DNA of 64,000 nucleotides from assembly GCA_019426215.1 (NCBI GenBank), contig CM033397.1:30630480-30694479 (forward strand), given 5' to 3'. The notes under the pieces were generated by a model. The model searched no databases, was not told the origin of the DNA, and saw only the letters and a program-made list of their open reading frames with translations. Position numbers and translations under genes: made by a program. The DNA is from Buddleja alternifolia (taxonomy: Eukaryota > Streptophyta > Magnoliopsida > Lamiales > Scrophulariaceae). Within the stretch, counting starts at the first letter, position 1. Each line of letters starts with the position of its first letter. Below are positions 11,969 through 23,964 of the stretch, in pieces.

Positions 11969-12174
11969 GTTCAAACTTTTAGTTCGAACTTGGTTCAACC
12001 AATTCAAAGTATAATTCATTTATTTTAAACTCAATTGTATAGGGAATGTAAATTCACTCACTTTATGAATTACATTTGGATTCAACCAAACTATGTATGA
12101 ACTAGAACTTTCCATTATTTTGCTTACTGCTCTATTTCTTTAAAATATGATTTATTTTTTTTAACCTTTTCTAT

Positions 12175-12409
12175 GGAAAAATTACACAATGTAATTCATA
12201 AAACCCCCTCACTTATTGGAATTACCAACACACCCCCTCATGTTAAGGATTTCTTACAATTACACCATTATGTTTTAACAAATTCTTACAATTTTACCCC
12301 TATAAACTTACAATTAAACCCCTTAAGGAGATGTGTGGATAATTTATAATAAATGAGTTGAGATTTTGGTAATTACACACTAAATGAGGTGTCTATGCAT
12401 AAACTTCCC
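12175..12409. mobile_element. MITE-like element, GGAAAATTACACA family, copy 1
   Basis: The left end reads GGAAAAATTACACAATG, and the right half carries the inverted complement (GGTAATTACACACTAAATGAG, then TAAACTTCC). Internal CCCCCTCACTTATTGG and ATTACCAACACACCCCCTC motifs recur at 18235-18478 and 50728-50952, and the ends resemble 25475-26427. There is no ORF. Confidence 0.5.
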
Positions 12410-13149
12410 TTTTTTTATTCTATGACCATTGTAGGAATTATCATTTCTTAGAATTTACGGTTGAAAATGCACCATTCATAGGGGAAATTGTGTAGGAGTG
12501 AGAGTCTGCTTTAAATGGTAGCTGCTAGCAATTGTCTCACAGTGTTTCTACTCAACTGTCGTTAATTAAGTATAACTCCTAGCAACAATGCATCTCAAAT
12601 TTTCTCAATAGACCAGTATAATGTTTCGATTATGGCATCGATACCAATGATCCATTTGCGTGCCACAAAAAGAAGGATCATACTTGAAAGATTTTAGGAC
12701 CAAAAGTTTCAAGATGATCTCCACAATCACATGACAGACCCCAACATGTATATGAACACATTTAGTCCGGAAGCTCCCCAGCATCGCAAAAAAGAACAGA
12801 GAATTCTTGTTGAAGACACCATACAATTGTACAGAAACAAAGAACCTCCTTACCAATTAAACTTAAGTACATTATTTATAGCAATCTCACATAAGTAGAA
12901 AAAGCCAAACCAAAATAAGTCCATTTTCACTCAAAAACAAAAAAGAGAATAAAAGTGAAAGTCACTAAAAATACTACCATCTCTGATAAGTAAATATAGC
13001 AGAAGTCGTAAACTGATCATCTAATACACCAATAACCCATATATAATTATCTAATAATTTATACAAACTTTCCTCCATCCATCAAATCATAGATACATCA
13101 AATCATACAAATTAATTACTTAATAATCATCATCATCATGAGCCTTCAC

Positions 13150-14520
13150 TTAATACTTTGCTGATGGTATACCTTCCCAATTAAAACCTCCATTATTCTG
13201 TTGCATCAAAGCCATCTGTGTCAACTCTGGCGCCATCTCCGACACACTCCACACCTTCACCGACTTATCAAGGCTCCCACTGTACACAACCCATTTCTTC
13301 TCTCCGCCGCCGTCCTCCGCCGCCGCCTCCTTGTCCACCGCCAAACACTTCACTGGCCCCGTGTGCCCTGTCAACACCGACAGACAACTATGCTCCGACC
13401 CCTCCCTCCTCCACACACATATCGTCTTATCAGCCGATCCACTAAACACCAAACTCCCCGCCGCCGCCAGGCACAGCACCGCCAGCTTGTGCCCCTTCAA
13501 AACGCCGCCGTGTGACAGCTCCTTCTCCCTCTCCCAGAAATTCACCACCCCATCCGACGACCCGGAGTACACCACCGCACCCGACCCGCCCACGGCCAGA
13601 GCCGTCACGGCGGACTCCTGGCTGAGCAATGTCTGCACTAAAGAATGCTTGATGATTTTACCCTTTTGTTCCCTCTTCCAGACTTTAACGGTGCCGTCCG
13701 CGGAGCCGGTGTAGACTATCCCGTCGACGCTCGACACGACGGAGTTGACGGCGTCGTCGTGGGCCCTAACGGACTCAATGCATTTCGAACTCCCAACCCT
13801 CCAAACTTTAAAAGTCCTGTCCCACGACGCGGAGTACAGAAGCTCCTTCTCCTGGTTCATGCTCAGACACGAGATCGCATCCGCGTGCTTGATCCATAGC
13901 GCTTTCGTATGACGCTTCACCTCCACGTAATTGCTACGCTTCATCGACGCCTTAAATATGTCGAAAAATTTAGGCAAAGTGCTTGAACGCTTGTAAATGC
14001 TTGGATTCTTCGAATTAATCTTCCATACACGGATCTTTCCGTCTTGGTGGCCGGTGAAAATCTTGTCGCCGGAGATAATAATGGCCTTAACGAGGCCACT
14101 ATTGGATTTGAAAGCGGAAAATTCCTGCATGTTTTTCCATACACGTATGTTCTTGCTGTCCGAGCCTGTGTAGAGAATGTCATCTTTTGCAGCTAGAGAA
14201 TAAATATGGCCTTCTTCTCTGACGAGGGAGCCGATCAGGCTGTTCTGGGGGCGGCTCTGAGACGACATCGTTTCGTTGCCTAAATTGGGACAGTTATTGA
14301 CAAAGGGCTGGTTCCATGGGGACATCATTAGAGGGGAGCCCTCACAACTGTGGCGATTGATGTCGTCGTAGGCGGAGAAGCTGCTGTTTCGGGCGGTGTA
14401 ATCGTAGGCCGAGGCGGCGCTGGAGGATGAAAAGTTGGGATCGGAGTGAACCATGTTGGGAGGGATATTGAAGTTTGTATCATCGAACATTGTTGACCTT
14501 CTTTCGTCTTCTATCATCAT
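13150..14520 (-). CDS. JINGUBANG-like WD40-repeat protein
   Basis: A 456-codon intronless ORF. About 95 N-terminal residues are low complexity (serine, asparagine rich). Then seven WD40 blades run from about residue 100 to 445, visible as [91 protein letters not shown] and [14 protein letters not shown]. Blade order, the insertion after blade 2 ([12 protein letters not shown]) and single-exon structure match the plant JINGUBANG family, whose Arabidopsis founder restrains pollen germination; other members are little studied. It is a predicted seven-bladed scaffold with no catalytic residues. A second Met follows the first immediately. The gene has higher GC than its surroundings, as expected for a real coding exon. 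Confidence 0.92.
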   Translation of the reverse strand: MMIEDERRSTMFDDTNFNIPPNMVHSDPNFSSSSAASAYDYTARNSSFSAYDDINRHSCEGSPLMMSPWNQPFVNNCPNLGNETMSSQSRPQNSLIGSLVREEGHIYSLAAKDDILYTGSDSKNIRVWKNMQEFSAFKSNSGLVKAIIISGDKIFTGHQDGKIRVWKINSKNPSIYKRSSTLPKFFDIFKASMKRSNYVEVKRHTKALWIKHADAISCLSMNQEKELLYSASWDRTFKVWRVGSSKCIESVRAHDDAVNSVVSSVDGIVYTGSADGTVKVWKREQKGKIIKHSLVQTLLSQESAVTALAVGGSGAVVYSGSSDGVVNFWEREKELSHGGVLKGHKLAVLCLAAAGSLVFSGSADKTICVWRREGSEHSCLSVLTGHTGPVKCLAVDKEAAAEDGGGEKKWVVYSGSLDKSVKVWSVSEMAPELTQMALMQQNNGGFNWEGIPSAKY

Positions 14521-14760
14521 GGAATTTGATAGTTTTGTGGATTATTATTGTGAAATGGGATTGTGGAAAGGGAGAAGAGAAAGAAGGTGTTGAATGGAAT
14601 TGTAGAAGTTGATGAGTGAGAAAGAGGAGGAGGAGGAGAGAGAGAGAGAGGTGTAGTATGGAGGAGGTAGATAGTGAAAGAGAGATTTTGTAGGGAAATG
14701 TATGAGATTCAAAGGCGGGAGATGGAGACGAGAGGTGAGAGAGGAGTATTTATTGAAGGC
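14521..14760 (-). promoter_or_regulatory. 5' UTR and TATA-like element of the WD40 gene
   Basis: Reading on the minus strand, CAATAAATACTCC (TATA-like ATAAATA at 14747-14753) lies about 230 nt before the ATG. The leader between them contains a CT-rich run (GA repeats on the + strand, about 14626-14652), a common plant 5' UTR feature. The start site is inferred. Confidence 0.45.
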
Positions 14761-14883
14761 TAAAAAGTTATTATTGTTTAGTTCTCTTCACATAAAATAA
14801 TAATAAACTAAAAGCGATTATTGCTATGATGTCTTATTTTGGAATGATCAAAACCTTTTTGAAATTTTTAATTGAATTCGGGT

Positions 14884-15265
14884 CAGGGACAGAGCCGGGG
14901 GCTTGAGGATGCGGTCATTCCCTCAATTTTAAAAAATTATTTTTTTACCTTACAAAATTTTTTATATTTGAATTTCGTCTCCTCCGTCAAAATTGAAAAA
15001 TATTATATTTTTTTCCTTTATTTTGAGTTCGTCCCCCCAAACCCAAAATCTTAACTATAACGAAAGAGATATAAGAGTATAAAGTATATCAAAAGTTGTA
15101 ATTGAACCTAGTTTCTTATTATATTTTCCTCCACAAATATAGCGTACCGTACCGGGGGTAAGCCCCTTCACCCCCTTTTGACTCCTTCAACTATTTGCCA
15201 AAAAAAAATATATACATATATCACAACAATCTTGTCCTCCATTTAAATTCCTGACTCCGTCCCTG
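14884..15265. mobile_element. hAT-type MITE with 8-bp target duplication
   Basis: The left end CAGGGACAGAGCCGGGGGC and right end CTGACTCCGTCCCTG are inverted repeats of the CAGGGACGGAG type. The flanking octamers are ATTCGGGT (14876-14883) and ATTGGGGT (15266-15273), seven of eight identical, the size expected for hAT. No coding capacity in 382 bp. It sits about 120-500 bp upstream of the TATA-like box of the WD40 gene. A related, shorter copy is at 36918-37102. Confidence 0.75.
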
Positions 15266-15473
15266 ATTGGGGTTTTATTGAGCACAATCAATCACATAAT
15301 AAATAAATTATATTTACAATATGAGTGATGTAGGTACAATCGTCCTTTGGTCGATGAGAATAGTCGCACAAGACAAACATTATAATTAAACTTGTGAGAT
15401 TGGTTGGGGGAATAATATACATAGAGCAATTATTATAATGGAAATTTAGGTTTAAAGTTTTCTAAATTTAGAG

Positions 15474-15717
15474 AGTGCTTGACTGAGCTTATAAGCTTTT
15501 TAATTACAACATCTTATATCTTCTCTGAGACCTTTTAAACTGTTACAAAGTGTTTGATAAGTATTTTGGTAAAACAGCTTATAAGCTATTAAAAAATAAG
15601 TAAGGAAAACTAAACTTATTTTCAACAGCCTATAAGCTAAAGAGCTTATAAGCTCTAAAAACATTTTATAAACACTAAAATCTTATAAACTCTTTAAAAT
15701 AAGTTTCGCCAAACACA
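15474..15717. mobile_element. Possible MITE with AGCTTATAAGCT palindromes
   Basis: The left end GTGCTTGACTGAGCTTATAAGC is a rough inverted match of the right end TTATAAACTC..GCCAAACAC. Several internal CTTATAAG palindromes occur. No target duplication was identified. Confidence 0.4.
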
Positions 15718-16091
15718 TGTCTTGTTCTAATAAGTCAAAAGACTGACATCAGATTGATTATTCGATATTGTATTTTATCTCTTATTTTATTTATTTATAT
15801 GTATGTCAATTGTTTAAAATTAATAACCACTGAATATTTAAAAAAAAAGTTTATTTACTAATAATATGTATATAAATAAATAAAATACGAGATAAAACAT
15901 CATCTAATATATGGAATTCTAATTGGAAAAAGGCTACATTAAGTGATTAGGCTATTTCATTGACACAAGGGATTTCTTGCATTTTCGATATAACACACAG
16001 GGGAATTTTATGCATTTAACCATATACTTATTTTTTGGGTTGTTAATTTATCTATTTTCCTCTATAATAGTAATATGAATAGGAGAATTAA

Positions 16092-17573
16092 GGGTTATTT
16101 CCGTCCACCTTCTCTCAAGTATTGCACATTAAAGAACCTCCACTTATGCATTAAATTTTGGCATCGACCACACTGTGTATAAAAAATTACTTGAACTTAC
16201 CATTTTACGCTTAATTTTCCATTTTCTCTATCTTTTATTTCATTTTCCTTCCTTTTTTTTTATGAAACAGAAAGAAAAGAAAATGAATAGAAATTAAGTG
16301 AAAAATTTTCATCAAAATTAATTCTAACAGTTAATTATTTTTATTTAAAAATAGGCATAACAAACAATATATTAAAGGAAAAATTAGTAACCCCACCCCA
16401 CGGCCCAACCCCAAAAAAACAAAAATAAAATAAAATAGATTCTTATATCTAAAAAATTCATAAAAGTATTTTCTTCCCATCTCATACCCATTTTACAATC
16501 TTTTCAATGGGAAAGACAAAAATTAATAAAGATTAACAACTTTTGGGAATAAATATTATCATGTGTTTTTTGGATATAAAAGTTTATGTCAATTAGTAAT
16601 TATTGTTAAATTAAACTTATTTTACACAAACTTCAATATTTGATCTATCAATTTTCTTTTGTAGTTTTTGAGTTATATTTTTCAATGTTTCATGCAAGTT
16701 ATTAATAAATTATTAATGTTTTATTTTATTTTTCAAGATTAATTTCTTTTTATCTTTATAGATTTGTATTATTGACTATTGTAATAAACAAAATTTAAAA
16801 ATCAAAATAGTAATTTCGTATTAATCTCTTTTCTTAATGACCCATAGATTTGAAGTAGAAATTGAAGAAATTCTACATATCATTTGATAATTTAGGTATC
16901 CCATCATTCATTTTCACTTCCATATATATTAGATATTTCAAATCGTAATATTTTTTCCCAAGTGAATGCTTAAAGTTTCTTTAAATTTATTATATTTCTT
17001 ATTCATCTCATCTCTATTAGAACAAAAGGAAGAATAAAAAAGAGAAGACGACTAGAAAACAAAAATGGGAGTTTAAAATTAATTAAAACAAAATTACTCT
17101 ATTAATTTTCAGATTATTATATATTACAATAAGCAATAATGTAACTCTGTAAATTTATATCCTTTTTTATAAAAAAAATAAAGAACTACTAGTTTATTAA
17201 TAACTTGTTTAAGACTTTAAAACATAAAATTTGAGAACCACATAAAGAAAATTGCAAATTACATATTTAAGTTTGATTTCAAATAAGTTTTGTCTATTGT
17301 TTCCTATTTTTAAATAAAAATAATTACTCGTTAGAATTGTTTCAATGAAAAATCTTCATGAGATTAATTTTTGTTTAGTAATTTAATTCCTATTTAATAA
17401 GAAAAATTAAGAAAAGAAAGTGAAATAAAAAATAGAGAAAAAGAAAAATTAAGAGTAAAAATGGCAGGATCGTAATTTTTTATACGTATGTGGTGGATGC
17501 CAAATTTTAATACATGAGGAGATGTCATTGGGAAATCGCAATACCTCAGGGGAAGAGAGTGCAAATAATCCGG
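16092..17573. mobile_element. Non-autonomous DNA element with roughly 120-bp terminal inverted repeats
   Basis: The left arm (16092 to about 16225) contains TATTGCAC, TAAATTTTGGCATCGACCAC and GTATAAAAAATTAC. The right arm (about 17455-17573) contains the reverse complement in the same order, with GTGGTGGATGCCAAATTTTA. About 1.2 kb of AT-rich non-coding DNA separates the arms. No transposase remnant. The target duplication is unclear. Confidence 0.55.
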
Positions 17574-18234
17574 ATAATTAATGATAAAGTCTTCGAAACT
17601 CATAGTCATGCATATCTGTAAATTCTACGTGGCTGTAATTTTTTCATATGAAATGATCAATATAGTTATTATGACCTATGAAACGAAGATTTCGATGTCT
17701 AGTTTAATAAAAAAAAACTAATTTTATTTAACATTCAAGATATTCCGTAAAAAATCAAATAAAGAAAATAACCTTTGAGAAAAAAAAAGTTAGTGAATTA
17801 TATTCAGTGAAACATTGAAAAATACTAAAAAAAATTATTTAATTATACTCTTCCTTTGTACTCTTCCATATGTACTTATTGAGGTCAAAATAAGTTTATT
17901 ATATTTTAGAAATCTATTGAATAACTCGTACTTTTATAACAAAAATAGTAATTAAAATTATGTCATTGGTTCTTATCAAAAATATGTCATTGGGTGGCGC
18001 AAACAATTTTAGTTCGGTGTCTGCATCTGATTTCTTGTTGAAGACTTGAAGTCCTTTTGATTCAATCAATCTATATATCTGGCAATATGTAAAACGCGCT
18101 TTTGCACTAACATGATATAAATGATCAGGGAATACAGAATTACTAAAAAATGAAAAGAAAAACAAGGAAGAAAGCATACCAAGTTAGGTGTTTATTGGTT
18201 TGCCTCTCTATTTTAATTTAGTATTTTATTTTAT
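17574..18234. other. Intergenic DNA, nothing recognised
   Basis: AT-rich, without a credible ORF or terminal repeat. Confidence 0.4.
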
Positions 18235-18478
18235 AGAGAGAATTACACAACTACCCCCCTCGTATAAAGTGTAACTCCAAAATGTCCATTTTTTTAAAAT
18301 TACCAACACCCCCGTCTAGGGATTATTTGTAAGGTTTTTTGGGGTTAAATTGTAAAAAAATTTAAATACACATTGGTTTAATTGTAAGCAATGTCTTACA
18401 TGAAGGGATAATTTCCAAAAAGTTTAAAAGTTTTTTGGTAATTATACGTTACACGAGGGAATATTTTTGTAATCATCC
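18235..18478. mobile_element. MITE-like element, GGAAAATTACACA family, copy 2
   Basis: It begins GAGAGAATTACACAAC, contains AATTACCAACACCCCCGTC and ends with the inverted GGTAATTATACGTTACACGAGG..TTTGTAATCATCC. This order matches the copies at 12175 and 50728. No ORF. Confidence 0.45.
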
Positions 18479-18795
18479 GTACTTTATATTTCACATTTCA
18501 AATTCAGGTTATTGTTGTATAAATTAATTGTACATTTAAATAAATAAACAGTTTATGCAACTACGGTGTAGTTATATATGATACAAGATGAAATGATAAA
18601 TTAGAATAAAAGATAAGAACTGTGTCTAAGAAAAAGATACATAATAGAATATTAAAATCTTGTAATTGGCAAAAAAGATAAAAGGATATTACAGTCCAGT
18701 GGCGCTTTTAATTTTGTTTTCTGCACCGTATCAAAAGACGTGATCAGAAACTATAATCTTTGCTGCAACTGTATGTTTATCCGCACGAAAATTTT

Positions 18796-19071
18796 ACTTT
18801 TGGTCTCATTGAAATTTGGCCAAAATATTTTTAGTCTCGTTGGATTTTTTCCGACACTTTTGTACACATTGGAATTAGAATGTGACACATTTAGTCTTGT
18901 CCGTCTATTTTTCGACAAAATTTGCGTGTGTCTTACATAGCTAATTTCCGTCCAAAAAATAGTCGAACGGGACTAAAAATGTCATATTTTGACTCCAATG
19001 GGACCAAAAGTGTCAAAAGAATTCCTATAAAACTAAAAATGTTTTGACCAAATTCTAATAGGACCAAAAGT
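18796..19071. mobile_element. Foldback element with ACTTTTGGTC ends
   Basis: The left half (ACTTTTGGTCTCATTGAAAT, then ATTTTTAGTCTCGTTGG) is mirrored by the right half (GACTAAAAATGTC, ATAGGACCAAAAGT) through most of 276 bp. The element would fold into one long imperfect hairpin. Its right end touches the left end of the MITE at 19072. Confidence 0.6.
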
Positions 19072-19463
19072 GTGTTTGATTTTTTTTTTGGGGGGGGGGG
19101 GTTGGTGAAAAATTTATTGGGAGTTGTGCATTTTGATGAAAATATGTTTGGTTTTGTATTTGATTTTATTTTGAGAAGAAACAAAAGTTACTGTAGCAGT
19201 CGAATCATGCAAGTTTTTGCCTGGAAAGTTGTGTTTATAATTAGTTAATGATTGAAAAATATAATATAATATAAATTTTAAATGATTATAATATTATGAT
19301 TATATATATATATATATATATATATTGTAGTTGATGTAATTAGTAGGCACCCTAAAGTAGACACAAATAGGGAGACAATAGCTGATAAATTTGGACTTTT
19401 TGGTCAAAAAACATAAAGCAAACAAGTTTTACCCAAAATGTGTTTGAAAACAAAAGCAAACAC
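19072..19463. mobile_element. MITE-like element, copy 2 of the family at 5162-5556
   Basis: Same ends (GTGTTTGATTTT; AAAACAAAAGCAAACAC) and same internal order as copy 1, with a G run at 19090-19101 and a TA microsatellite near 19302-19326 as copy-specific changes. Confidence 0.6.
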
Positions 19464-20312
19464 GGCCAAAGTTTTCCAGTTTATCCGCTGTAGAATGCAC
19501 TGGCAGTGTATGTTTAGGTGCTTTTTTCTTTTTTTGGTAATATATGTTTAGGTGCCTTTTTTTTTTTTTGGGTAATATGTGTTTAGGTGGCTTTAAAATA
19601 GAGCAAGTATGAAACTGATTCTCTTGAGTCTTGACTGCAGAAAATTAGAGTTTATAGTATTAGACTAGACTTAGTTAATCCAATATTATGATAACTTGTT
19701 TTGGACTTCATCATATGGATAATTTATATGTAGTTCTTGGCACGCATAAACAAACCATAGGCAAGTTGTCATATTCAAATAACACAATAGTCGTGCTTCA
19801 CTAATAAGATCATTTTATTTAAAAATTAGGGTAATGCAATATCCTTGGAAAATTAAAGAAAAATAGAATTTTTAATAAGATATTGGTGAGAAAAAATAAA
19901 TTATACCATATAGCTGGTAAAATTGATTGAAAGTATGAAAGTTATAAATATGTTTGACGAATCCTATCTTAGAAAGCATTTGACATCTAACTACATTTGC
20001 TACTTAACTAACCAAAATGGGATCAGGACTATAACTTAGATTGGTGATCTCCATTGCACTTAGGAGGGATATCTGCCTATGATCGATCGAAGTGGTTGAA
20101 CCTGTCTCACAATTTGTTGTAAAGGGTGTTGATAATAAGTATGTTTTACTTTTAGTTTTGTCATTTATATATATGCCGTTGTATTCTTATTTCTTTAATT
20201 TCTTTACGAGTTTAGTTGGATGGTTGCGAAATAAAATGAATAAAAAAATTAGATATGTTTAGAAAATGTTATAACGTACAAAAAAATCTCTATCAAGGCT
20301 AGGTTGGGTTGG
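19464..20312. other. Intergenic DNA, nothing recognised
   Basis: There are two short near-repeats of TATGTTTAGGTG..CTTTTTT near 19507-19590. No gene seen. Confidence 0.4.
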
Positions 20313-20784
20313 TGTCACGCTCAGGGCTCATGAGCCCTTTGGACCATAAAAATCTCATTGAACCCACTGCGCGTAATCTTGAGTTAGACATTTGAACCAC
20401 GACCCAAAATGGATATCCATTATTATTCTATTCTTGAATTCTAGGGTTTTCTTTGTAAACAATTTCACTTTTGCTAATTTTCCCAATGTGGGACATTAGC
20501 ACTTTCAGCCGCAACCTCAAGAGGTGACGTGTAGCACTTTGCCCCGTGCAGCACTTAATTTCTGAAATTTCGGTTTCGGCTGGTGAACAACTTTGATACC
20601 ATTTATTACACTCCGGGCTCACGAGCTGGTTCGATCAGAGAAGTCTCATCAAACCCACTAGCATAACATTGAGTTGAGTATTTGAATCACGATCTAAATT
20701 AAATATTTATTGTTATATTTCAATCCTAAGTTCTCTTTATAAAACTATTTCATTTTTTTCATTTTTCCAATGTGGGACGTTACA
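20313..20784 (-). mobile_element. TRIM element, second copy of the 3722-4275 family
   Basis: The minus-strand 5' LTR is 20603-20784, starting TGTAACGTCCCACATTGG. It is followed by the primer site TGGTATCAAAGTTG (about 20589-20602) and a 90-bp core with GGGCAAAGTGCTACACG. The 3' LTR is 20313-20501. The flanking pentamers are GTTGG (20308-20312) and GTAGG (20785-20789), four of five identical. Non-coding; it shares LTR and core order with 3722-4275. Confidence 0.75.
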
Positions 20785-21201
20785 GTAGGGGCCAGTCATG
20801 TTCGATCAGACCAGGTGTGGGTTTAGCAGGCTAGGCTAATGTTTTTCAAAGTAATCTTGGGTAACATTTGAATTTATTTTAATATATTTCGATCCTCAAT
20901 TGTTTTCTTGTTTATTGTTCTAGATTTCAAGTTCTCTAAATTTGTTATGCTAAGTTCCTAGGTTAAGCTTATTTTAAATTACATGTCATTTAAATATAGA
21001 CATTCAAGAATTCAAAAAAAGTACCTCGCATTGGAAAAAAACAGTTGATATTGTGGTATTATTTTACATCAAGAAATAATCAAACTAATATCGAGGAGTA
21101 TTTGCCTATCGTTGTAATTTGTCTTCGGGGATTCATATTGATAGTTATCTCTATGTTGCTATATGTTGCTAATAGCAGGAATTTTCAAAAGTATTGCCTC
21201 C

Positions 21202-22995
21202 TCAAACTGTTGATGCGTCGAATGTCGTCTCGCCATCATCATCAGAGTCACCATCTTCATCTATCATCATTCTTGGCTTGGATGTGTTCCCCTCCCGTAG
21301 CATTAGATTATTTTTCCATTCTTGATCTAGCCAATCCTTGAATAATATACAAAACTTTAAAGATTTTGGGGTTAATTGGTTTCTTTTCTTGGGGATAGTC
21401 TTTTCACCTGTAACAAAAGCATTTTCGGAAGCTACAGTGGACATCTGAGATGTTAGCACATCACGGGCAATAGAAGAAAGAATAGGAAATAATTTCCTTT
21501 TAGATTTCCACCATCCTAAAATATCAAATTCATCATCATCATAGTATGGCATATCAAGGTAACGGTTTAATTCACATGTTGACTTGTTTGTTGTTCTTCG
21601 AAATCGATACATTTCTTCTAAAAAAGGAAATGCAGGATTACTAGATCTACTTGATGATACAGGTACATGAGGAGATTGATGATAATGATAAGATGTATTA
21701 GAGGAGTACAGTCCTACTATAGCATCTAACAACTTATTTACTTCAGTTTTCTCGTTTTCCATATCTAGTTCATAGTCAAGCTTAATATACTTATAATATA
21801 TTTCAATCAATGTAAAACAACCATCTTTTTTGCATCTAGGATCAAATATACAACCTAAAAGGCATATAGTAGGAATTCTAGCGTAATATTTCATCCATTT
21901 TTCCTCCATTCGAGCTATAACTTCTTGAACTTTAACATTATCCCTATTATGTGAAAATGTTTCAACAATTCCAATCATATGAGCCAAAGCAATGTTAGTT
22001 GTAGTATAATAACAACCAGACACAAGTATATTAATTTTACGAAATTCTTCTAATAGTGGAACAATCACATGAATAATATCCCAATCAGTTTCATCAATAT
22101 ACGGCCCCCCATCATCCCCGACCAACTCTTGATTAGATAATATTGTAATTATTTTCGAATACGGATGTGCTTCTTTCAACATCTTACAAGTAGAACTCCA
22201 CCTAAAATCCATATCAAGGTACGGAGTTTTAAATTCCATTTTATATTGGTGTACTAGGCGCCTATATTCTTGATGTCTAATGGGTGAACTTACAATATGA
22301 GTTAAACATGTTCTAATTTTATGTACGTGCTCCTTTATAAATTCTAATCCATCTTTAATGCAAAGATTCAAAATATGACACATGCATCTAATATTAAAAC
22401 AAGTTCCTTCCAAAATTGGATCTAAGAAAGATTTCAAATAATGTACGGCATCAGGATCATTTGTTGCATTATCAAAAGATATGGACATGATTTTATCACT
22501 TATATTCCAATAATTACAACAGTCAATTATAGCTTTGGATATATGTTCTCCCTTGTATTGATGGTCAAGTAATTGAAAATCAATTATTCTTTTTTCACTG
22601 TAAAATTCACCATCAATCCAATGTGCAGTAATACAAATATAATTATAATAACCTCTACCTCTCCACATATCTGAAGTTAAAGAAATTTTTGAAATTAATG
22701 TTGAAAATTTTGTACGTAAAGCTATTGTTTCGTCTTCGTACTGCCTATAGCCATCTTTATAGCATATATTGCGAGGAACACGTTTAAATTGTGGTTGACA
22801 ACACGTTTTCATAAAATTATCAAAGAATGTATTGTCGCCAAATTTAAAAGAATGTTCAGCTTGAATAACTAATTTAGAAAACCCTTTTCTCATTATGCGT
22901 TCATCATATTGAAAATCTGGAATTGAATTTGTTCTATTTTGATGAAATTGTTGTGTATATGATTCTCCATCACTAGATTGTGAAGTGGTCTGCAT
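21202..22995 (-). CDS. hAT-superfamily transposase, RICESLEEPER-like, BED finger absent
   Basis: An uninterrupted 597-codon ORF. The RNase H-like core is visible: first aspartate D109 in SLTSDMWRGRGYYNY, second D175 in SISFDNATND, then RCMCHILNL (about 203-211), and a C-terminal dimerisation block with GWWKSKRKLFPILSSIARD and STVASENAF supplying the expected glutamate. A serine-rich loop and an acidic tail (DEDGDSDDDGE) follow. Full-length relatives are nearer 650-750 residues and start with a BED zinc finger. Here the frame is closed by a TAG just upstream of the first Met and no CxxC..H finger was found. It may be an N-terminally truncated transposase, or the finger may lie on an unrecognised exon. 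Element ends were not found. Confidence 0.85.
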   Translation of the reverse strand: MQTTSQSSDGESYTQQFHQNRTNSIPDFQYDERIMRKGFSKLVIQAEHSFKFGDNTFFDNFMKTCCQPQFKRVPRNICYKDGYRQYEDETIALRTKFSTLISKISLTSDMWRGRGYYNYICITAHWIDGEFYSEKRIIDFQLLDHQYKGEHISKAIIDCCNYWNISDKIMSISFDNATNDPDAVHYLKSFLDPILEGTCFNIRCMCHILNLCIKDGLEFIKEHVHKIRTCLTHIVSSPIRHQEYRRLVHQYKMEFKTPYLDMDFRWSSTCKMLKEAHPYSKIITILSNQELVGDDGGPYIDETDWDIIHVIVPLLEEFRKINILVSGCYYTTTNIALAHMIGIVETFSHNRDNVKVQEVIARMEEKWMKYYARIPTICLLGCIFDPRCKKDGCFTLIEIYYKYIKLDYELDMENEKTEVNKLLDAIVGLYSSNTSYHYHQSPHVPVSSSRSSNPAFPFLEEMYRFRRTTNKSTCELNRYLDMPYYDDDEFDILGWWKSKRKLFPILSSIARDVLTSQMSTVASENAFVTGEKTIPKKRNQLTPKSLKFCILFKDWLDQEWKNNLMLREGNTSKPRMMIDEDGDSDDDGETTFDASTV

Positions 22996-23750
22996 GACAG
23001 AAGCGTTTGGGGGAAGAGGATTTTGAATTTTTATTAAAGAATTTGTCTATACGTGATTGATTCCTCCAAGTTTTCTTTAAAAAAGTTGAATAACAAGTAA
23101 AATCACAACAAATCCCAATATATTAATAACCAACAAAATATTAATAATCACAAAATATTGATGACCGCAAATAATTACAAAAATTTAAACAGTGTTACCA
23201 AACAAGACAGCTTCCTTCGATTGAAGATTGTCTTTGATGATGTCGCGCTAGCATTCCAACCCGCCTTGCATAATTTTGAACTTGATTGAATTAAAAAAAA
23301 TTGCAAGAAGTTAAAGAGAGAAAAAGATTGTTGATTTATAAAGCAAATCATTTTCTTTTTTTAAAAAAAGAGTTTCATATTTATAGCAAAATTGCTAGCG
23401 AAAAATTCAAAAAAATGACCGTTACGATATGATCGTTAGAAATAACTTTTACCCATGCAATGTGGAACGCCATTGCCTTTTCTTCTTCACATGCAGATTT
23501 TTATTTTGTTTCTTTTTCCATTTTTCTTAAATCAGCTTAATTTCTTTCCTAGTCAACGGTCTTATTAACTGCCTCATTATTACCAAAAAAAAAAAAATTA
23601 ACTGCCTCATGAAAGGTTGACGTGTAGCTACATGACAGGTACAACATACCTCCTATGTGCCTTCACTATTTGTCACTACTGCTCCATAATGTTTGGTAAT
23701 TCTTTTCCTTTTTGGATGGATTTGGACGGGTCAATTTTTAGCTGACTAAT
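22996..23750. other. Upstream region of the hAT gene
   Basis: Possible 5' leader of the transposase. No BED exon seen and no clear terminal inverted repeat recognised. Confidence 0.35.
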
Positions 23751-23760
23751 AAAATTATGA

Positions 23761-23954
23761 AACCCTAGGAGTCTGGTGGACTGGAAAGTACTTCTCCTCC
23801 CTTAATCAAGTGGCGAGGGTTCCATCCTCGACCTTGGGTATGGAGAGTTATTGAAAACTTTGGGCCAGCTGTCCCTCCCTTCAAGGTGCCTCCAATCAGC
23901 GAGGGGATTAGTCACTGCGGTCGGCGGTGGAAATCCTGGTGAAAACAAAAAAAA
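23761..23954 (+). mobile_element. SINE-like retroposon
   Basis: A tRNA-like head (GTGGCGAGGGTTCCATCCTC resembles a B box) leads into a GC-richer body ending AATCCTGGTGAAAAC and an A run (about 23946-23958). The flanking decamer AAAATTATGA occurs at 23751-23760 and again after the A run (to about 23964), a plausible target duplication partly merged with the tail. Confidence 0.55.
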
Positions 23955-23964
23955 AAAATTATGA

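Noticed and set aside
13201..13899. Several plus-strand ORFs opposite the WD40 gene
   Set aside because: Antisense shadows of the high-GC coding exon; histidine/proline-rich nonsense.
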